Source of the DNA: Cellulophaga sp. Hel_I_12
GTDB taxonomy: Bacteria > Bacteroidota > Bacteroidia > Flavobacteriales > Flavobacteriaceae
DNA: 64,000 bases
NCBI RefSeq assembly: GCF_000799565.1
Contig: NZ_JUHB01000001.1
Coordinates: 620,001 to 684,000, forward strand
Direction of reading: 5' to 3'
Shown piece after piece: positions 18,363-27,649 of this stretch; position 1 is the stretch's first letter, and each line of letters opens with the position of its first letter. The position numbers were made by a program, and so were the translations under genes. The notes below the pieces were generated by a model that was not told the DNA's origin, ran no database searches, and saw only the letters and a program-made list of their open reading frames with translations.

Positions 18363-18389
18363 TTAACCATTTGGTTAAACTAAATAGTT
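18363..18389. promoter_or_regulatory. probable TetR operator, two adjoining palindromes
   Basis: TTAACCA-TT-TGGTTAA (18363-18378) is a perfect 7-bp inverted repeat. It is joined by AACTA-AA-TAGTT (18378-18389). Both sit between the -7 box and the TTG start at 18394, so repressor binding would block transcript start. Autoregulation by the adjacent TetR protein is inferred. Confidence 0.6.
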
Positions 18390-18393
18390 AATT

Positions 18394-19005
18394 TTGAAAA
18401 AAGAAAAAAATTTAAATACTGAAAATCAAATTTTAGAAGCAGCAAAAAATGTGTTTCAACAAAAGGGTTTAGATGGTGCTAGAATGCAAGAAATAGCAGA
18501 TAAGGCTGGGATCAATAAAGCGATGCTTCATTATTATTACAGAAGTAAACAATTACTTTTTGAGGCCGTTTTTGATAATGCCTTTATATTATTAGCACCG
18601 CAATTAAATAAAATATTAAACGATGATTCCAGTATAGAAACTAAAATTAAAAACTTTACGGCTAATTATATTTCGTTTGTTAGCCTGCATCCGTACCTAC
18701 CAAATTTTGTAATTCAAGAATTGCATAAAAATCCAGATTTTGTTGAAAAAATAAAGTCTAAAAGTGATTTTCCAAATCTGGCTAAATTCAAAAAACAAGT
18801 GAATGATGAAGTCGAACAAAACATTTTAAAACCTATTGATGCAGAACAACTATTCATTAATATTTTGTCTTTAAGCATTTTCCCTTTTATTGGAACACAT
18901 TTAATAAAAGCTTTTATTGATATTGATGACAAAGGTTTTCAAAAGATAATCGAAGAACGGAAAACGGCCGTGGCTGCTTTTATCATCGCATCCATAAAAA
19001 AATAA
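18394..19005 (+). CDS. TetR/AcrR family regulator of the efflux operon
   Basis: This 203-residue regulator has an N-terminal helix-turn-helix: ILEAAKNVFQQKGLDGARMQ, then EIADKAGINKAMLHYYYRSK. A ligand-binding helical domain follows. The only start I find in frame before the HTH is TTG at 18394; the next in-frame ATG would cut into the domain. It precedes the TolC-adaptor-ABC genes by 91 bp in the same direction. This arrangement matches the E. coli CecR-YbhGFSR locus, so it is likely the local repressor of the efflux genes. The ligand is unknown. Confidence 0.85.
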   Translation: MKKEKNLNTENQILEAAKNVFQQKGLDGARMQEIADKAGINKAMLHYYYRSKQLLFEAVFDNAFILLAPQLNKILNDDSSIETKIKNFTANYISFVSLHPYLPNFVIQELHKNPDFVEKIKSKSDFPNLAKFKKQVNDEVEQNILKPIDAEQLFINILSLSIFPFIGTHLIKAFIDIDDKGFQKIIEERKTAVAAFIIASIKK

Positions 19006-19096
19006 CAGCTAAAAGAACCTAATTGTCTTTTAATTAAATAATGACAAGTGAACTGATCGTAATATAATATCAGAGGTACAGTCGAATTTTATACCA

Positions 19097-20362
19097 ATGA
19101 AAAAATTTATTTTAATACTCCAATTTCTTTTGTCATTTTCTGTCTTATCTCAACAGAAAATTACCTTACAAGAATGCTATGATTTGGTGCAACAGAATTA
19201 CCCTTTAGCACAGCAAACTAAGCTACTTGAAAAACAAACCAATTTTACACTTGAAGCGATAAAGACCAAGAAACTGCCGCAATTGGATGTAGCGTCACAA
19301 GCTACCTATCAATCAGATGTCATTGAAGTTCCTATACCGAATAGCAACATTACGCCGTTAAATAAAGACCAATATAGGGCGACGCTTAATGTAAATCAAT
19401 TGATTTATGATGGCGGACAAATAAATGCTGCTTTAAAAGAAAAAAAAGCCGATTTATTAACCAAGCAAAAACAGATTGAGGTTAATTTGTACAACTTAAA
19501 ATCACAAGTAAATCTATTGTATTTTTCTATTTTATTAGTTCAAGAAAAAGAGTTTATCTTGAAGGCAAAAAAAGAACAATTACAAGAAAAATTAAGAGAA
19601 ATAGAATCTGGAATTAAAAACGGAATTATCATTCCTTCTTCAGATAAGGTTTTACAAGCAGAGTTATTAAAACTCGAGCAAGCATTCACTGCCTTAAAAT
19701 TTCAAAAAGAAAATTTATACAGTACACTTTCATCAATTATAGGAATAGCAATAAAGCCTACCACAACACTAGAAAAACCAATAATTTCAATAGTTTCGGA
19801 AGTTGACATTCAACGTCCTGAAATCGCTTTGTTTGATTTTAAAAAGTCTCAAATTGAAGCGTCGCAAGAATTACTTACTAAGCAAACGGCACCTAAACTT
19901 ATGGGTTTTGCTACTGGTGGTTATGGAAATCCGGGCTTAAATATGCTTGACAATTCATTCCAGAGCTTCTACATAACAGGCGTAAAACTTAATTGGAAAC
20001 TTTTTGATTGGAAAGCCACAAAAAAGAAACGTGATGCTTTAGAGGTCTCTAAAGAAATAGTTAGCAATGAGGCCGAAATATTCGATTTACAAACCCATAT
20101 TGCTTTACAAAATCAGCAAAAGGAAATTGAAAAATTAGAAGCTTTTATTAGTACCGATTCCGCCATTATTGCCTTGAGAAATGAAGTTCTTGAAACTACA
20201 GCTTCTCAATTAAAAAATGGTGTTATAACTTCTTCAGTTTACATTACAGAACTTACCAATTTGTATGAAGATGAAAATGCATTAAGCACCCATAAAATTG
20301 AATTATTATTGGCAAAAGCAAATTATAATACGATTAAAGGAAATTCAATATTAAAAAAATAA
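19097..20362 (+). CDS. TolC-family outer membrane efflux protein
   Basis: This 421-residue protein has a signal peptide (hydrophobic residues 4-18, SVLSQQ), then ITLQECYDLVQQNYPLAQQT, the usual first helix of the TolC/OEP family. Two OEP repeats with long coiled helices follow (about 100-200 and 310-410). The outer membrane channel would trimerise and connect to the adaptor encoded next. The stop codon is 2 bp before the adaptor ATG, so translation is probably coupled. Confidence 0.9.
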   Translation: MKKFILILQFLLSFSVLSQQKITLQECYDLVQQNYPLAQQTKLLEKQTNFTLEAIKTKKLPQLDVASQATYQSDVIEVPIPNSNITPLNKDQYRATLNVNQLIYDGGQINAALKEKKADLLTKQKQIEVNLYNLKSQVNLLYFSILLVQEKEFILKAKKEQLQEKLREIESGIKNGIIIPSSDKVLQAELLKLEQAFTALKFQKENLYSTLSSIIGIAIKPTTTLEKPIISIVSEVDIQRPEIALFDFKKSQIEASQELLTKQTAPKLMGFATGGYGNPGLNMLDNSFQSFYITGVKLNWKLFDWKATKKKRDALEVSKEIVSNEAEIFDLQTHIALQNQQKEIEKLEAFISTDSAIIALRNEVLETTASQLKNGVITSSVYITELTNLYEDENALSTHKIELLLAKANYNTIKGNSILKK

Positions 20363-20364
20363 AG

Positions 20365-21261
20365 ATGAAGAATAGTATGAACAATATAGTTTTTAGCATC
20401 GCTGCCACTGCCCTACTATCCTGTGGAAACGGTAATGATAAGGCAGATGGATATGGTAATTTTGAAGCCACTGAAATTACAGTATCCGCTGAGAATACTG
20501 GAAAACTAATGCAGTTTTCTGTAGAAGAAGGGCAAATACTTGAAAAAAACGCGTTTGTTGGTTTTATTGACACGATTCCACTACACTTAAAACGTGAACA
20601 ATTAGTTGTTTCGAAAGCGCTTGTTAGTTCAAAATCAAAGGGAGTATTGTCGCAAATTAATGTGTTAAATGCACAATTAAAAACAGCAAATATTACTAAA
20701 GAAAGGACAAAAAATTTAATACAGGATCATGCAGGAACACAAAAGCAATTAGATGATATTACAGGTGAAATTGAGATTATCAAACAAAGAATAAATAGTG
20801 TAGAAATTCAAAATGGACCTGTAGTGAACGAATTAAAAAATATTGATGTTCAGATGGCTCAAATAAACGATCAGATTAAGAAAAGTATACTAATGAATCC
20901 TGTTGCTGGAACGGTACTTGCAAAATATACAGAACCCAATGAAATTACCACTTTTGGAAAACCACTTTATAAAATAGCCGATTTAAGTACGATGCAGTTG
21001 AGGGTTTACATCAGTGAAACGCAATTAGCAAATTTAAAAATAGGCCAAGAAGTGAAGGTAAAAATTGATGCTGCTGATAGCATGAAATCATATACAGGAA
21101 ATGTTAGCTGGATTGCCTCAGAAGCAGAATTTACGCCTAAAATAATACAGACAAAAGAAGAGCGCGTAGCACTCGTTTACGCCGCCAAAATCGATGTTAA
21201 AAATGATGGGAGTTTAAAAATAGGCATGCCAGCAGAAATGTGGATCAATGAAAAATTATGA
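20365..21261 (+). CDS. HlyD-type periplasmic adaptor (membrane fusion) protein
   Basis: This 298-residue protein has a lipoprotein-like signal (ATALLSCG). A biotinyl-lipoyl half-motif follows (ENTGKLMQFSVEEGQILEKN), then a coiled-coil hairpin at about 95-170. The second lipoyl half includes SILMNPVAGTVLAKYTEPNE, and a beta-barrel contains LRVYISETQLANLKIGQEV. This layout matches YbhG/YhiI-type adaptors that bridge an ABC exporter and TolC. The stop codon overlaps the next ATG by 4 bp (ATGA), a sign of translational coupling. Confidence 0.9.
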   Translation: MKNSMNNIVFSIAATALLSCGNGNDKADGYGNFEATEITVSAENTGKLMQFSVEEGQILEKNAFVGFIDTIPLHLKREQLVVSKALVSSKSKGVLSQINVLNAQLKTANITKERTKNLIQDHAGTQKQLDDITGEIEIIKQRINSVEIQNGPVVNELKNIDVQMAQINDQIKKSILMNPVAGTVLAKYTEPNEITTFGKPLYKIADLSTMQLRVYISETQLANLKIGQEVKVKIDAADSMKSYTGNVSWIASEAEFTPKIIQTKEERVALVYAAKIDVKNDGSLKIGMPAEMWINEKL

Positions 21262-22160
21262 GTATTGTCGTATCAAACATATCAAAATCATATAAAAGCG
21301 TAAAAGCCTTAGAAGACATTTCTTTTGAAGTACATGAAGGAGAAATATTTGGACTTATTGGTCCTGATGGTGCTGGAAAAACTACTTTATTTCGAATTTT
21401 AACTACGCTTTTAATTGCCGATCAAGGCAATGCAAAAGTGACAGATTTTGATGTCGTTGACGACTATAAAAAAATTCGAAATAGTGTGGGTTATATGCCT
21501 GGTAAATTCTCGTTATATCAAGATTTAACGATCACCGAAAACTTGACTTTTTTCGCTACTATTTTCGGTACTACTTTCGAAGAAAACTATGAATTAATTA
21601 AAGAAATATACGTTCAAATAGAACCTTTTAAAGATAGAAGAGCAGGAAAACTTTCAGGCGGAATGAAACAGAAACTAGCCTTGTGCTGTGCATTAATCCA
21701 CAAACCTAAAGTTTTGTTTTTAGATGAACCCACTACTGGTGTTGATCCTGTTTCTAGAAAAGAGTTTTGGGAAATGCTGAAACGCTTACAAAAAAAAGGA
21801 ATGACTATTTTGGTTTCTACACCTTATATGGATGAAGCCGAACTTTGTGATAGAATTGCTCTAATTCAAAATGGTAAAATTTTAGAAATAGATACCCCAC
21901 AAGCTATTGTAAAGCATTACCCCATGCCTATTTTTAATGTTAGCGCTAACAATATGTATCATTTAATAAAAGCTTTAAATGATTACGAACATAAGCATAG
22001 TGTATATCCTTTTGGTGAATTTGTTCATTATACAGATACTCGTAATACGTTTAATCCGGAGGATTTAAAGGAGTATTTAGTAACTAAAAATTTATCGAAC
22101 ATAACACTGGAAAAAACAGTGGCTACCATAGAAGACACTTTTATGGAACTCGCAAAATAA
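21258..22160 (+). CDS. ABC transporter ATP-binding protein (YbhF N-half-like)
   Basis: This 300-residue ATPase has Walker A GPDGAGKTT, signature LSGGMKQKLALC and Walker B VLFLDEPTTGVDP. The switch-loop His is missing: the motif reads STPYMDEAE instead of STHYMDEAE. The GPDGAGKTT variant is typical of the first half of E. coli YbhF, a fused double ATPase. Here the halves are encoded as separate genes. It would pair with the ATPase encoded 44 bp downstream. Confidence 0.9.
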   Translation: MSIVVSNISKSYKSVKALEDISFEVHEGEIFGLIGPDGAGKTTLFRILTTLLIADQGNAKVTDFDVVDDYKKIRNSVGYMPGKFSLYQDLTITENLTFFATIFGTTFEENYELIKEIYVQIEPFKDRRAGKLSGGMKQKLALCCALIHKPKVLFLDEPTTGVDPVSRKEFWEMLKRLQKKGMTILVSTPYMDEAELCDRIALIQNGKILEIDTPQAIVKHYPMPIFNVSANNMYHLIKALNDYEHKHSVYPFGEFVHYTDTRNTFNPEDLKEYLVTKNLSNITLEKTVATIEDTFMELAK

Positions 22161-22204
22161 TACCCTACAAGGCATATAATAACCTGTAGATATAAGTTAA
22201 AAAA

Positions 22205-22927
22205 ATGAACCAGGTCATACAAGTAGCGGAGTTAACAAAAACATTCGGAGATTTTACTGCGGTGAATGCCATTACTTTTGAAGTAGCGAAAGGGGAGATT
22301 TTTGGTTTTTTAGGAGCCAATGGGGCGGGAAAAACTACAGCAATGAAAATGCTAATCGGAATTTCTACACCTAGTGCTGGAAAAGCTATTGTGGCTGGTT
22401 TTGATGTTTTTAAGGACGCAGAAAGTATTAAAAAGAATATTGGCTATATGAGTCAAAAGTTTGCCTTGTATGATGATTTAACGGTAAGGGAAAACATTCG
22501 TTTTTTTGGTGGAATTTATGGCTTAACTAAAGCTAGAATTAAAGAAAAATCGAACGTACTAATTAATGAATTGGGACTTTCTAAAGTCGCAAATTCGCTT
22601 GTGGGTTCTTTGCCTTTAGGATGGAAACAAAAATTAGCGTTTTCGGTATCGCTTTTACACGACCCTAAAATTGTTTTTTTAGATGAACCCACCGGAGGCG
22701 TTGACCCTATTACGAGAAGACAGTTTTGGGAAATGATTTATAAAGCTGCTGACACGGGTACTACCGTTTTTGTGACTACGCATTATATGGATGAAGCTGA
22801 GTATTGTGATCGCGTGTCTATTATGGTCAATGGAAAAATAGAAGCTTTAGATACCCCCAAAAAACTTAAAGAATTATACAGGGTGACGAATATGAATGAT
22901 GTTTTCTTAAAGCTAGCAAGAGGATGA
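22205..22927 (+). CDS. ABC transporter ATP-binding protein (YbhF C-half-like)
   Basis: This 240-residue ATPase has Walker A GANGAGKTT, Walker B IVFLDEPTGGVDP and an intact switch His (TTHYMDEAE). Its signature is degenerate: SLPLGWKQKLAF in place of LSGGxxQ. Together with the partner ATPase this gives one consensus and one degenerate ATP site. The stop overlaps the start of the permease gene by 4 bp. Confidence 0.9.
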   Translation: MNQVIQVAELTKTFGDFTAVNAITFEVAKGEIFGFLGANGAGKTTAMKMLIGISTPSAGKAIVAGFDVFKDAESIKKNIGYMSQKFALYDDLTVRENIRFFGGIYGLTKARIKEKSNVLINELGLSKVANSLVGSLPLGWKQKLAFSVSLLHDPKIVFLDEPTGGVDPITRRQFWEMIYKAADTGTTVFVTTHYMDEAEYCDRVSIMVNGKIEALDTPKKLKELYRVTNMNDVFLKLARG

Positions 22928-24030
22928 AACGATTTATAGGATTTGTAACCAAAGAGTTTTATCATATATTTCGTGATAAGCGATCGCTTTTTATTCTCTT
23001 TGGAATGCCCATTGCTCAAATATTACTTTTCGGATTTGCGATAACCAATGAAATTAACAATGTAGATATTGCTATTCTCGACCACTCTAAAGATGCAACA
23101 ACAAAGGAGATAATTCAAAAAATTAAGGCTTCAAAATATTTTAGCATTGAACAATTTATTGAGAAAGAATCAGATATAGAAGCTGTTTTTAAAAAAGGAA
23201 AAGTAAAAGCAGTCTTAAATTTTGAACAAGATTTTGAAGCTAAACTAGGGAGTACACACAAAGCAACAGTTCAAATTTTAACCGATGCGACAGATCCAAA
23301 TACGGCAAATACGATTGCCAACTATGTGAACGCTATGTTGGCAAAATACCAACAGGAACGCAACGCGGGTATTGCAATTCCTTTTCAGATTGTTGCACAA
23401 ACTAGAATGGTGTATAATCCTGAGATAAAAAGCGTATTTATGTTCGTTCCAGGTGTTATGACTATTATTTTAATGTTGGTTTCTGCCATGATGACTTCTA
23501 TTTCTATTACTAGAGAAAAAGAATTAGGGACTATGGAAATACTTTTAGTATCGCCCTTAAAACCTTTTCAGGTAATTGTAGGTAAAGTTGTACCCTATAT
23601 TTTCTTATCTGTTATTAATGCTATTGTCATTATTGTCTTGAGCATTTTTGTATTTAAAATGCCCGTAGAAGGAAGCTTCTTCTTGCTAGGTTTAGAAAGT
23701 GTTTTGTTTATTATTGTGGCTTTAGGCTTAGGTATTTTAATCTCTACCATTTCTGCCACACAACAAACCGCAATGATGATTTCGTTGATGGGTTTAATGT
23801 TGCCCGTCATACTTTTGTCCGGTTTTATTTTCCCTATTTCAAGTATGCCTTTACCCTTGCAAGTCATCAGTAATATTATCCCTGCAAAGTGGTTTATTAT
23901 CATCGTAAAAGCCATTATGCTAAAAGGTGTTGGCCTACAATTTATTTGGAAAGAAACCTTGATTTTAATAGCTATGGCGCTCTTTTTTATCGGATTGAGT
24001 GTGAAGAAATATAAAATTAGATTGGAATAG
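22924..24030 (+). CDS. ABC-2 type transporter permease (YbhS-like)
   Basis: This 368-residue permease has an N-terminal helix (about 22-42), a periplasmic domain of about 130 residues and five C-terminal helices from about 175 onward. The ABC-2 motif TREKELGTMEILLVSPLKPF is present, as is the late LSGFIFPISSMP block. It has the size and shape of the YbhS/YbhR permeases of drug exporters. It is translationally coupled to the upstream ATPase. Confidence 0.9.
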   Translation: MKRFIGFVTKEFYHIFRDKRSLFILFGMPIAQILLFGFAITNEINNVDIAILDHSKDATTKEIIQKIKASKYFSIEQFIEKESDIEAVFKKGKVKAVLNFEQDFEAKLGSTHKATVQILTDATDPNTANTIANYVNAMLAKYQQERNAGIAIPFQIVAQTRMVYNPEIKSVFMFVPGVMTIILMLVSAMMTSISITREKELGTMEILLVSPLKPFQVIVGKVVPYIFLSVINAIVIIVLSIFVFKMPVEGSFFLLGLESVLFIIVALGLGILISTISATQQTAMMISLMGLMLPVILLSGFIFPISSMPLPLQVISNIIPAKWFIIIVKAIMLKGVGLQFIWKETLILIAMALFFIGLSVKKYKIRLE

Positions 24031-24156
24031 CTCCCTAACCCTCAAAGCGGGAATTTAAAAAAGAATAGATGAAAAGTAGTTGGTTGATTGTAGAATTAAA
24101 TAGAAAATAGAAAAAGCCTATTACCTATTGCTAATAGCCTAAAGCCTAAAAATTCA

Positions 24157-25278
24157 ATGAAAACAATACGATACATTATTCAAAAAGAGTTTAAGCAAAT
24201 CTTTAGAAATAAAGGCATGTTGCCTATAATTTTTGTTTTACCCTTACTACAACTCATTATTTTATCCAATGCTGCTACTTTTGAGGTAAAAAATGTAAAA
24301 TTTGGATACATTGATAACAATCGTTCCTCTACGTCAAGGGCTTTACTAGAAAAATTTAACGCTTCAACATATTTTGATGTTTTGACGGTCTTTGAATCAC
24401 AAAAGAAAGCTGATGAAGCGATGTTAAGGGGTACTATTGATGTGGTACTAGAAATTCCAAATCACTTTGAAAAAGACTTAGAGACTAGAAAGACAAGTGC
24501 AGTGGGGCTTACCATAAACGCCATTGATGGCGCCGCTGCCGGAGTAGAAAGTGTGTATGTTCATCAAATTATTCAAAGTTTTAATAAAAATATTTCTTTG
24601 AGTACTTTGCAATCATTGGACGGACAAACTAAGCCTTTGAGCATGACTAGCATTCCATCATTTTGGTACAATCAAACGTTGAATTATAAAACGTTTATGG
24701 TTCCTGGTATTTTGGTACTTTTAGTCACCATGATTACTTTATTCTTATCCGGAATGAATATTGTTCGTGAAAAGGAAATGGGTACTTTAGAACAGATTAA
24801 TGTAACACCCATAAAAAAAAGTCAGTTTATCATCGGAAAATTATTTCCTTTTTGGCTTATTGGTTTGGGTTTGTTAACGGTTGGATTAATCATATCAAAA
24901 CTTATTTTTGATATCCCCATAGTAGGTAGTTTAGGCCTAATGTACGCCTATACATCAATTTACATTTTAGTCGTTTTAGGCATCGGTTTATTTATCTCTA
25001 ATTTTACCGATACCCAACAACAAGCTATGTTTATCGCTTGGTTTTTTATGGTTATTTTTATTTTAATGAGTGGTTTATTTACCCCTATTGAAAGTATGCC
25101 GGCATGGGCACAAACCCTTACTGAATTTAATCCTATCAAGTATTTTGTACAAGTAATGCGTATGGTCATGCTTAAAGGAGCCAGTTTTACCGATATTCTA
25201 CCTCAGTTTTTAAAAACCTTACTCTACGCTTTAATTATGAATGGTTTGGCAGTTTGGAGTTATAAAAAAACCAATTAA
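24157..25278 (+). CDS. ABC-2 type transporter permease (YbhR-like)
   Basis: This 373-residue paralogue of the preceding permease has VREKEMGTLEQINVTPIKKS as the ABC-2 motif and MSGLFTPIESMPAWAQ near the end. The two permeases probably form a heterodimer. A 126-bp gap separates them, longer than the other gaps in the operon. It contains no terminator I can see, only AT-rich sequence with partly repeated AAGCCTAT-like words. It closes the six-gene efflux unit. Confidence 0.9.
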   Translation: MKTIRYIIQKEFKQIFRNKGMLPIIFVLPLLQLIILSNAATFEVKNVKFGYIDNNRSSTSRALLEKFNASTYFDVLTVFESQKKADEAMLRGTIDVVLEIPNHFEKDLETRKTSAVGLTINAIDGAAAGVESVYVHQIIQSFNKNISLSTLQSLDGQTKPLSMTSIPSFWYNQTLNYKTFMVPGILVLLVTMITLFLSGMNIVREKEMGTLEQINVTPIKKSQFIIGKLFPFWLIGLGLLTVGLIISKLIFDIPIVGSLGLMYAYTSIYILVVLGIGLFISNFTDTQQQAMFIAWFFMVIFILMSGLFTPIESMPAWAQTLTEFNPIKYFVQVMRMVMLKGASFTDILPQFLKTLLYALIMNGLAVWSYKKTN

Positions 25279-25656
25279 TTAGCAGCAATGAAATACATTA
25301 AGCCAAGTGTCATCAAGATTTCAGATGTTAAACCACTTAGCTAAAATAATCGAGAAACAAGACTTTTGAATCATGTCTCTATTCGCTAGTATCTAGTGGG
25401 CCTAATAGAAACTATGGTAAAGGAATATCCCCGATGTCTTAAAATTACGTTTACTTGGTACGGATATTTATTACTAATAGTAAAAATTACTTCACTTTAA
25501 GGTCTTGATACGCTAATCTATAAGGTACTGTATCGCAATAAGATAGCATTTGGAAACTATTGTTTAACAAGGACAAGCTTAATAATTCGTTAAAACATAA
25601 ATAAAAAAGAATGAACATTCATTTTTATTTATACCTTTACATCCAGAATTTTTAAT
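25279..25656. other. intergenic region with probable TetR operator
   Basis: This stretch of about 380 bp lies between the efflux operon and the second tetR gene. No convincing gene or repeat is visible apart from the operator near its right end. A chance ORF of 18 codons at 25288-25344 was not accepted. Confidence 0.4.
25610..25623. promoter_or_regulatory. palindrome AATGA-acat-TCATT, probable TetR operator
   Basis: AATGA (25610-25614) and TCATT (25619-25623) are inverted around ACAT, resembling TetR-family operators with AATGAACATTCATT-like cores. A near-consensus -7 box TACCTTTA lies just downstream at about 25632-25639. The site sits 34 bp upstream of the tetR ATG and suggests autoregulation. 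Confidence 0.5.
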
Positions 25657-26235
25657 ATGGCTAAGCTTCAAAAAAGTATCGACAAAAAAAATGCCTTGGT
25701 AAAAGCCACGATAGAATTAGTGAACAACAATGGTTTTCATGGAACTCCCATGTCTAAAATTGCTAAAATGGCTAATGTTTCTCCAGCTACAATTTATCTC
25801 TATTTTGACAGCAAACAAGATTTGGTAAATAAAACCTATCTAGAGGTTAAAACAGCCTATACCCATTTTGCTTTTGCTACTTATGATGAATCCATGCCCG
25901 TAAAAGAAGGATTTGAAATTATTTGGAAACGGATAGCCGATTTTAAATTGAAAGAGCTTGATAAATCCCTTTTTTTATCACAATGTGATAACACACCGAT
26001 GATTGATGAAACGAGCCGACAAGAGGGCATAAAACACCTACAACCCCTACTCGACCTATGGAAAAGAGGAAAAAAGGAGAAAATTCTTAAACCAATTTCG
26101 GACTATCTTCTATACGCCTATACCATAAGTCCTTTATCCTTTCTCATGTTAATGCAACAGCGCGAGGCTTTTAAAATTACCCACGATACTATTGAAGAGG
26201 GGTATCAAGTTGCTTGGGATGCCATTAAAATTTAA
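25657..26235 (+). CDS. TetR/AcrR family transcriptional regulator
   Basis: This 192-residue protein has an N-terminal HTH (ATIELVNNNGFHGTPMSKIA then KMANVSPATIYLYFDSKQDL). A C-terminal ligand domain of the YsiA/TetR_C type follows. It is followed 34 bp later by a nitroreductase gene, which is the likely regulated partner together with its own gene. The inducer is unknown. Confidence 0.88.
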   Translation: MAKLQKSIDKKNALVKATIELVNNNGFHGTPMSKIAKMANVSPATIYLYFDSKQDLVNKTYLEVKTAYTHFAFATYDESMPVKEGFEIIWKRIADFKLKELDKSLFLSQCDNTPMIDETSRQEGIKHLQPLLDLWKRGKKEKILKPISDYLLYAYTISPLSFLMLMQQREAFKITHDTIEEGYQVAWDAIKI

Positions 26236-26269
26236 AACTAAATATAAATTAAAATTGAAACATCATTAA

Positions 26270-26902
26270 ATGGAATTATTAGATAAATTAAATTGGAGGT
26301 ACGCAGCAAAAGCTATGAATGGCGAGAAAGTTGCTCAAGATAAGGTAGATAACATATTAGAGGCTGCTCGCTTGGCACCGACATCAAGTGGTTTACAACC
26401 TTTTGAAATATTTGTGATTACCAATCAAGAAATCAAAGAAAAAATTAAGCCCGTGGCTTGGAACCAATCGGTCATTACAGATTGTTCTCATTTACTAGTT
26501 TTCGCCGCTTGGGATACCTACACAGCAGATCGTATCAATAAGATGTTCGATTTAACCAACGAAGTTCGTGGTTTTAAAAACGAAGGTTGGGAAAATTACC
26601 GTCAAATGTTATTAGATAATTATCCTCAGAAAGATGCAGAAGAAAACTTTAATCATGCTGCGAAACAAGCCTATATTGCTTTTTCACAAGCCATTGCTGC
26701 CGCAGCCTTTGAAGGTGTAGATGCCACACCTATTGAAGGTTTTGACCCTACTAAAGTTGATGAAATTCTAGGTCTTCGTGAAAAAGGCTTACGAAGTGCT
26801 GTTTTATTACCATTAGGATATCGAGAAGTAGAAAAGGATTGGTTAGTAAACTTAGTAAAAGTTCGAAAAAGCACTGAAGATTTAGTGACTGTTATCGATT
26901 AA
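26270..26902 (+). CDS. NAD(P)H-dependent nitroreductase family oxidoreductase
   Basis: This 210-residue FMN enzyme has the NfsB-type N-terminus LNWRYAAKAMNGEKV and the FMN-contact block AARLAPTSSGLQPFEIF. The central GVDATPIEGFDPTKVDEIL and C-terminal LPLGYREVEKDW are also typical. It should reduce quinones or nitro compounds with NAD(P)H in the cytoplasm. It is likely co-transcribed with the upstream tetR gene, pointing to induction by a xenobiotic or quinone. A hairpin terminator follows. Confidence 0.92.
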   Translation: MELLDKLNWRYAAKAMNGEKVAQDKVDNILEAARLAPTSSGLQPFEIFVITNQEIKEKIKPVAWNQSVITDCSHLLVFAAWDTYTADRINKMFDLTNEVRGFKNEGWENYRQMLLDNYPQKDAEENFNHAAKQAYIAFSQAIAAAAFEGVDATPIEGFDPTKVDEILGLREKGLRSAVLLPLGYREVEKDWLVNLVKVRKSTEDLVTVID

Positions 26903-26938
26903 AAGGATTGCATAAAAAACAGCCCTATTTTTGAATTT

Positions 26939-26970
26939 AAACTCACCAATTTTCATTGGTGAGTTTTTTT
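26939..26970 (+). terminator. Rho-independent terminator
   Basis: AACTCACCAAT (26940-26950) pairs with ATTGGTGAGTT (26955-26965) around a TTTC loop and is followed by a T run. It closes the tetR-nitroreductase unit. Confidence 0.9.
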
Positions 26971-27014
26971 ATGGATCTTAAGGAAAAGTTTTAGCTTTAT
27001 ACTTTTAAAGTCAA

Positions 27015-27626
27015 ATGAAAAAACACCTACATTTTAAACTTCATAAACCTTTTGGTGTTTTGAGTCAGTTTACATCAAATGATGCAAAAGAAGCAAGACA
27101 AAAGCAATTTTTAGGTGATTTATATGATTTTCCAGAAGGCATTATGCCTATTGGTCGATTAGATGAAAAATCAGAGGGTTTAATACTATTGACTACCGAT
27201 GGCAAATTAAGTGATCAGGTGAATCAATCTGGAATAGAAAAAGAATATTACGCCCAGTTAGATGGCGAAATTACATTAGAAGCTATAGAAACCCTTCAAA
27301 AAGGCGTTCAAATAGGTTTTGCAGGTAAAAAATATAACACCAAATCTTGTCGAGCTTTCAAACTAGAAAAAACGCCTAACTTTGCCGAAGCTGATAAAAA
27401 ATTAAGAATTGGCACCCACCGTCCTAATTCATGGATAAGCATCACTATAACGGAAGGTAAGTTTCGACAAATTCGTAAAATGACGGCTGCCGTTGGTTTT
27501 CCAACACTTCGTTTGGTACGCGTCAGAATTGGTACTATACTTCTGAAAGATATGACAGCGCGTGAAGTGGTTCCAATTACGATCAAAGAGGTATTAGACG
27601 AAGTGAATACTAAGAACAGACCTTAA
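27015..27626 (+). CDS. rluE: 23S rRNA pseudouridine synthase, RluE/RsuA family
   Basis: This 203-residue enzyme has the catalytic motif GRLDEKSEGLILLTTDG (nucleophile Asp) and the late block ITEGKFRQIRKMTAAVGFPT characteristic of the RsuA/RluB/E/F branch. The N-terminus (LHFKLHKPFGVLSQFTSND) lacks an S4 domain, as in E. coli RluE, which modifies U2457 of 23S rRNA. The RluE-like assignment rests on length and absence of S4. The target base is by family analogy. Confidence 0.85.
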   Translation: MKKHLHFKLHKPFGVLSQFTSNDAKEARQKQFLGDLYDFPEGIMPIGRLDEKSEGLILLTTDGKLSDQVNQSGIEKEYYAQLDGEITLEAIETLQKGVQIGFAGKKYNTKSCRAFKLEKTPNFAEADKKLRIGTHRPNSWISITITEGKFRQIRKMTAAVGFPTLRLVRVRIGTILLKDMTAREVVPITIKEVLDEVNTKNRP

Positions 27627-27649
27627 CTTAAGCAACCATCCTCATTATT

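Noticed and set aside
24031..24156. Possible terminator or small gene between the two efflux permeases
   Set aside because: No stable hairpin with a T run and no convincing frame; only AT-rich DNA with partly repeated words.
25288..25344. 18-codon frame starting MKYIKPSVIKIS after the efflux operon
   Set aside because: Very short, no leader or terminator and no paralogue; the resemblance to small Bacteroidota peptides starting MKYIKP is too weak.
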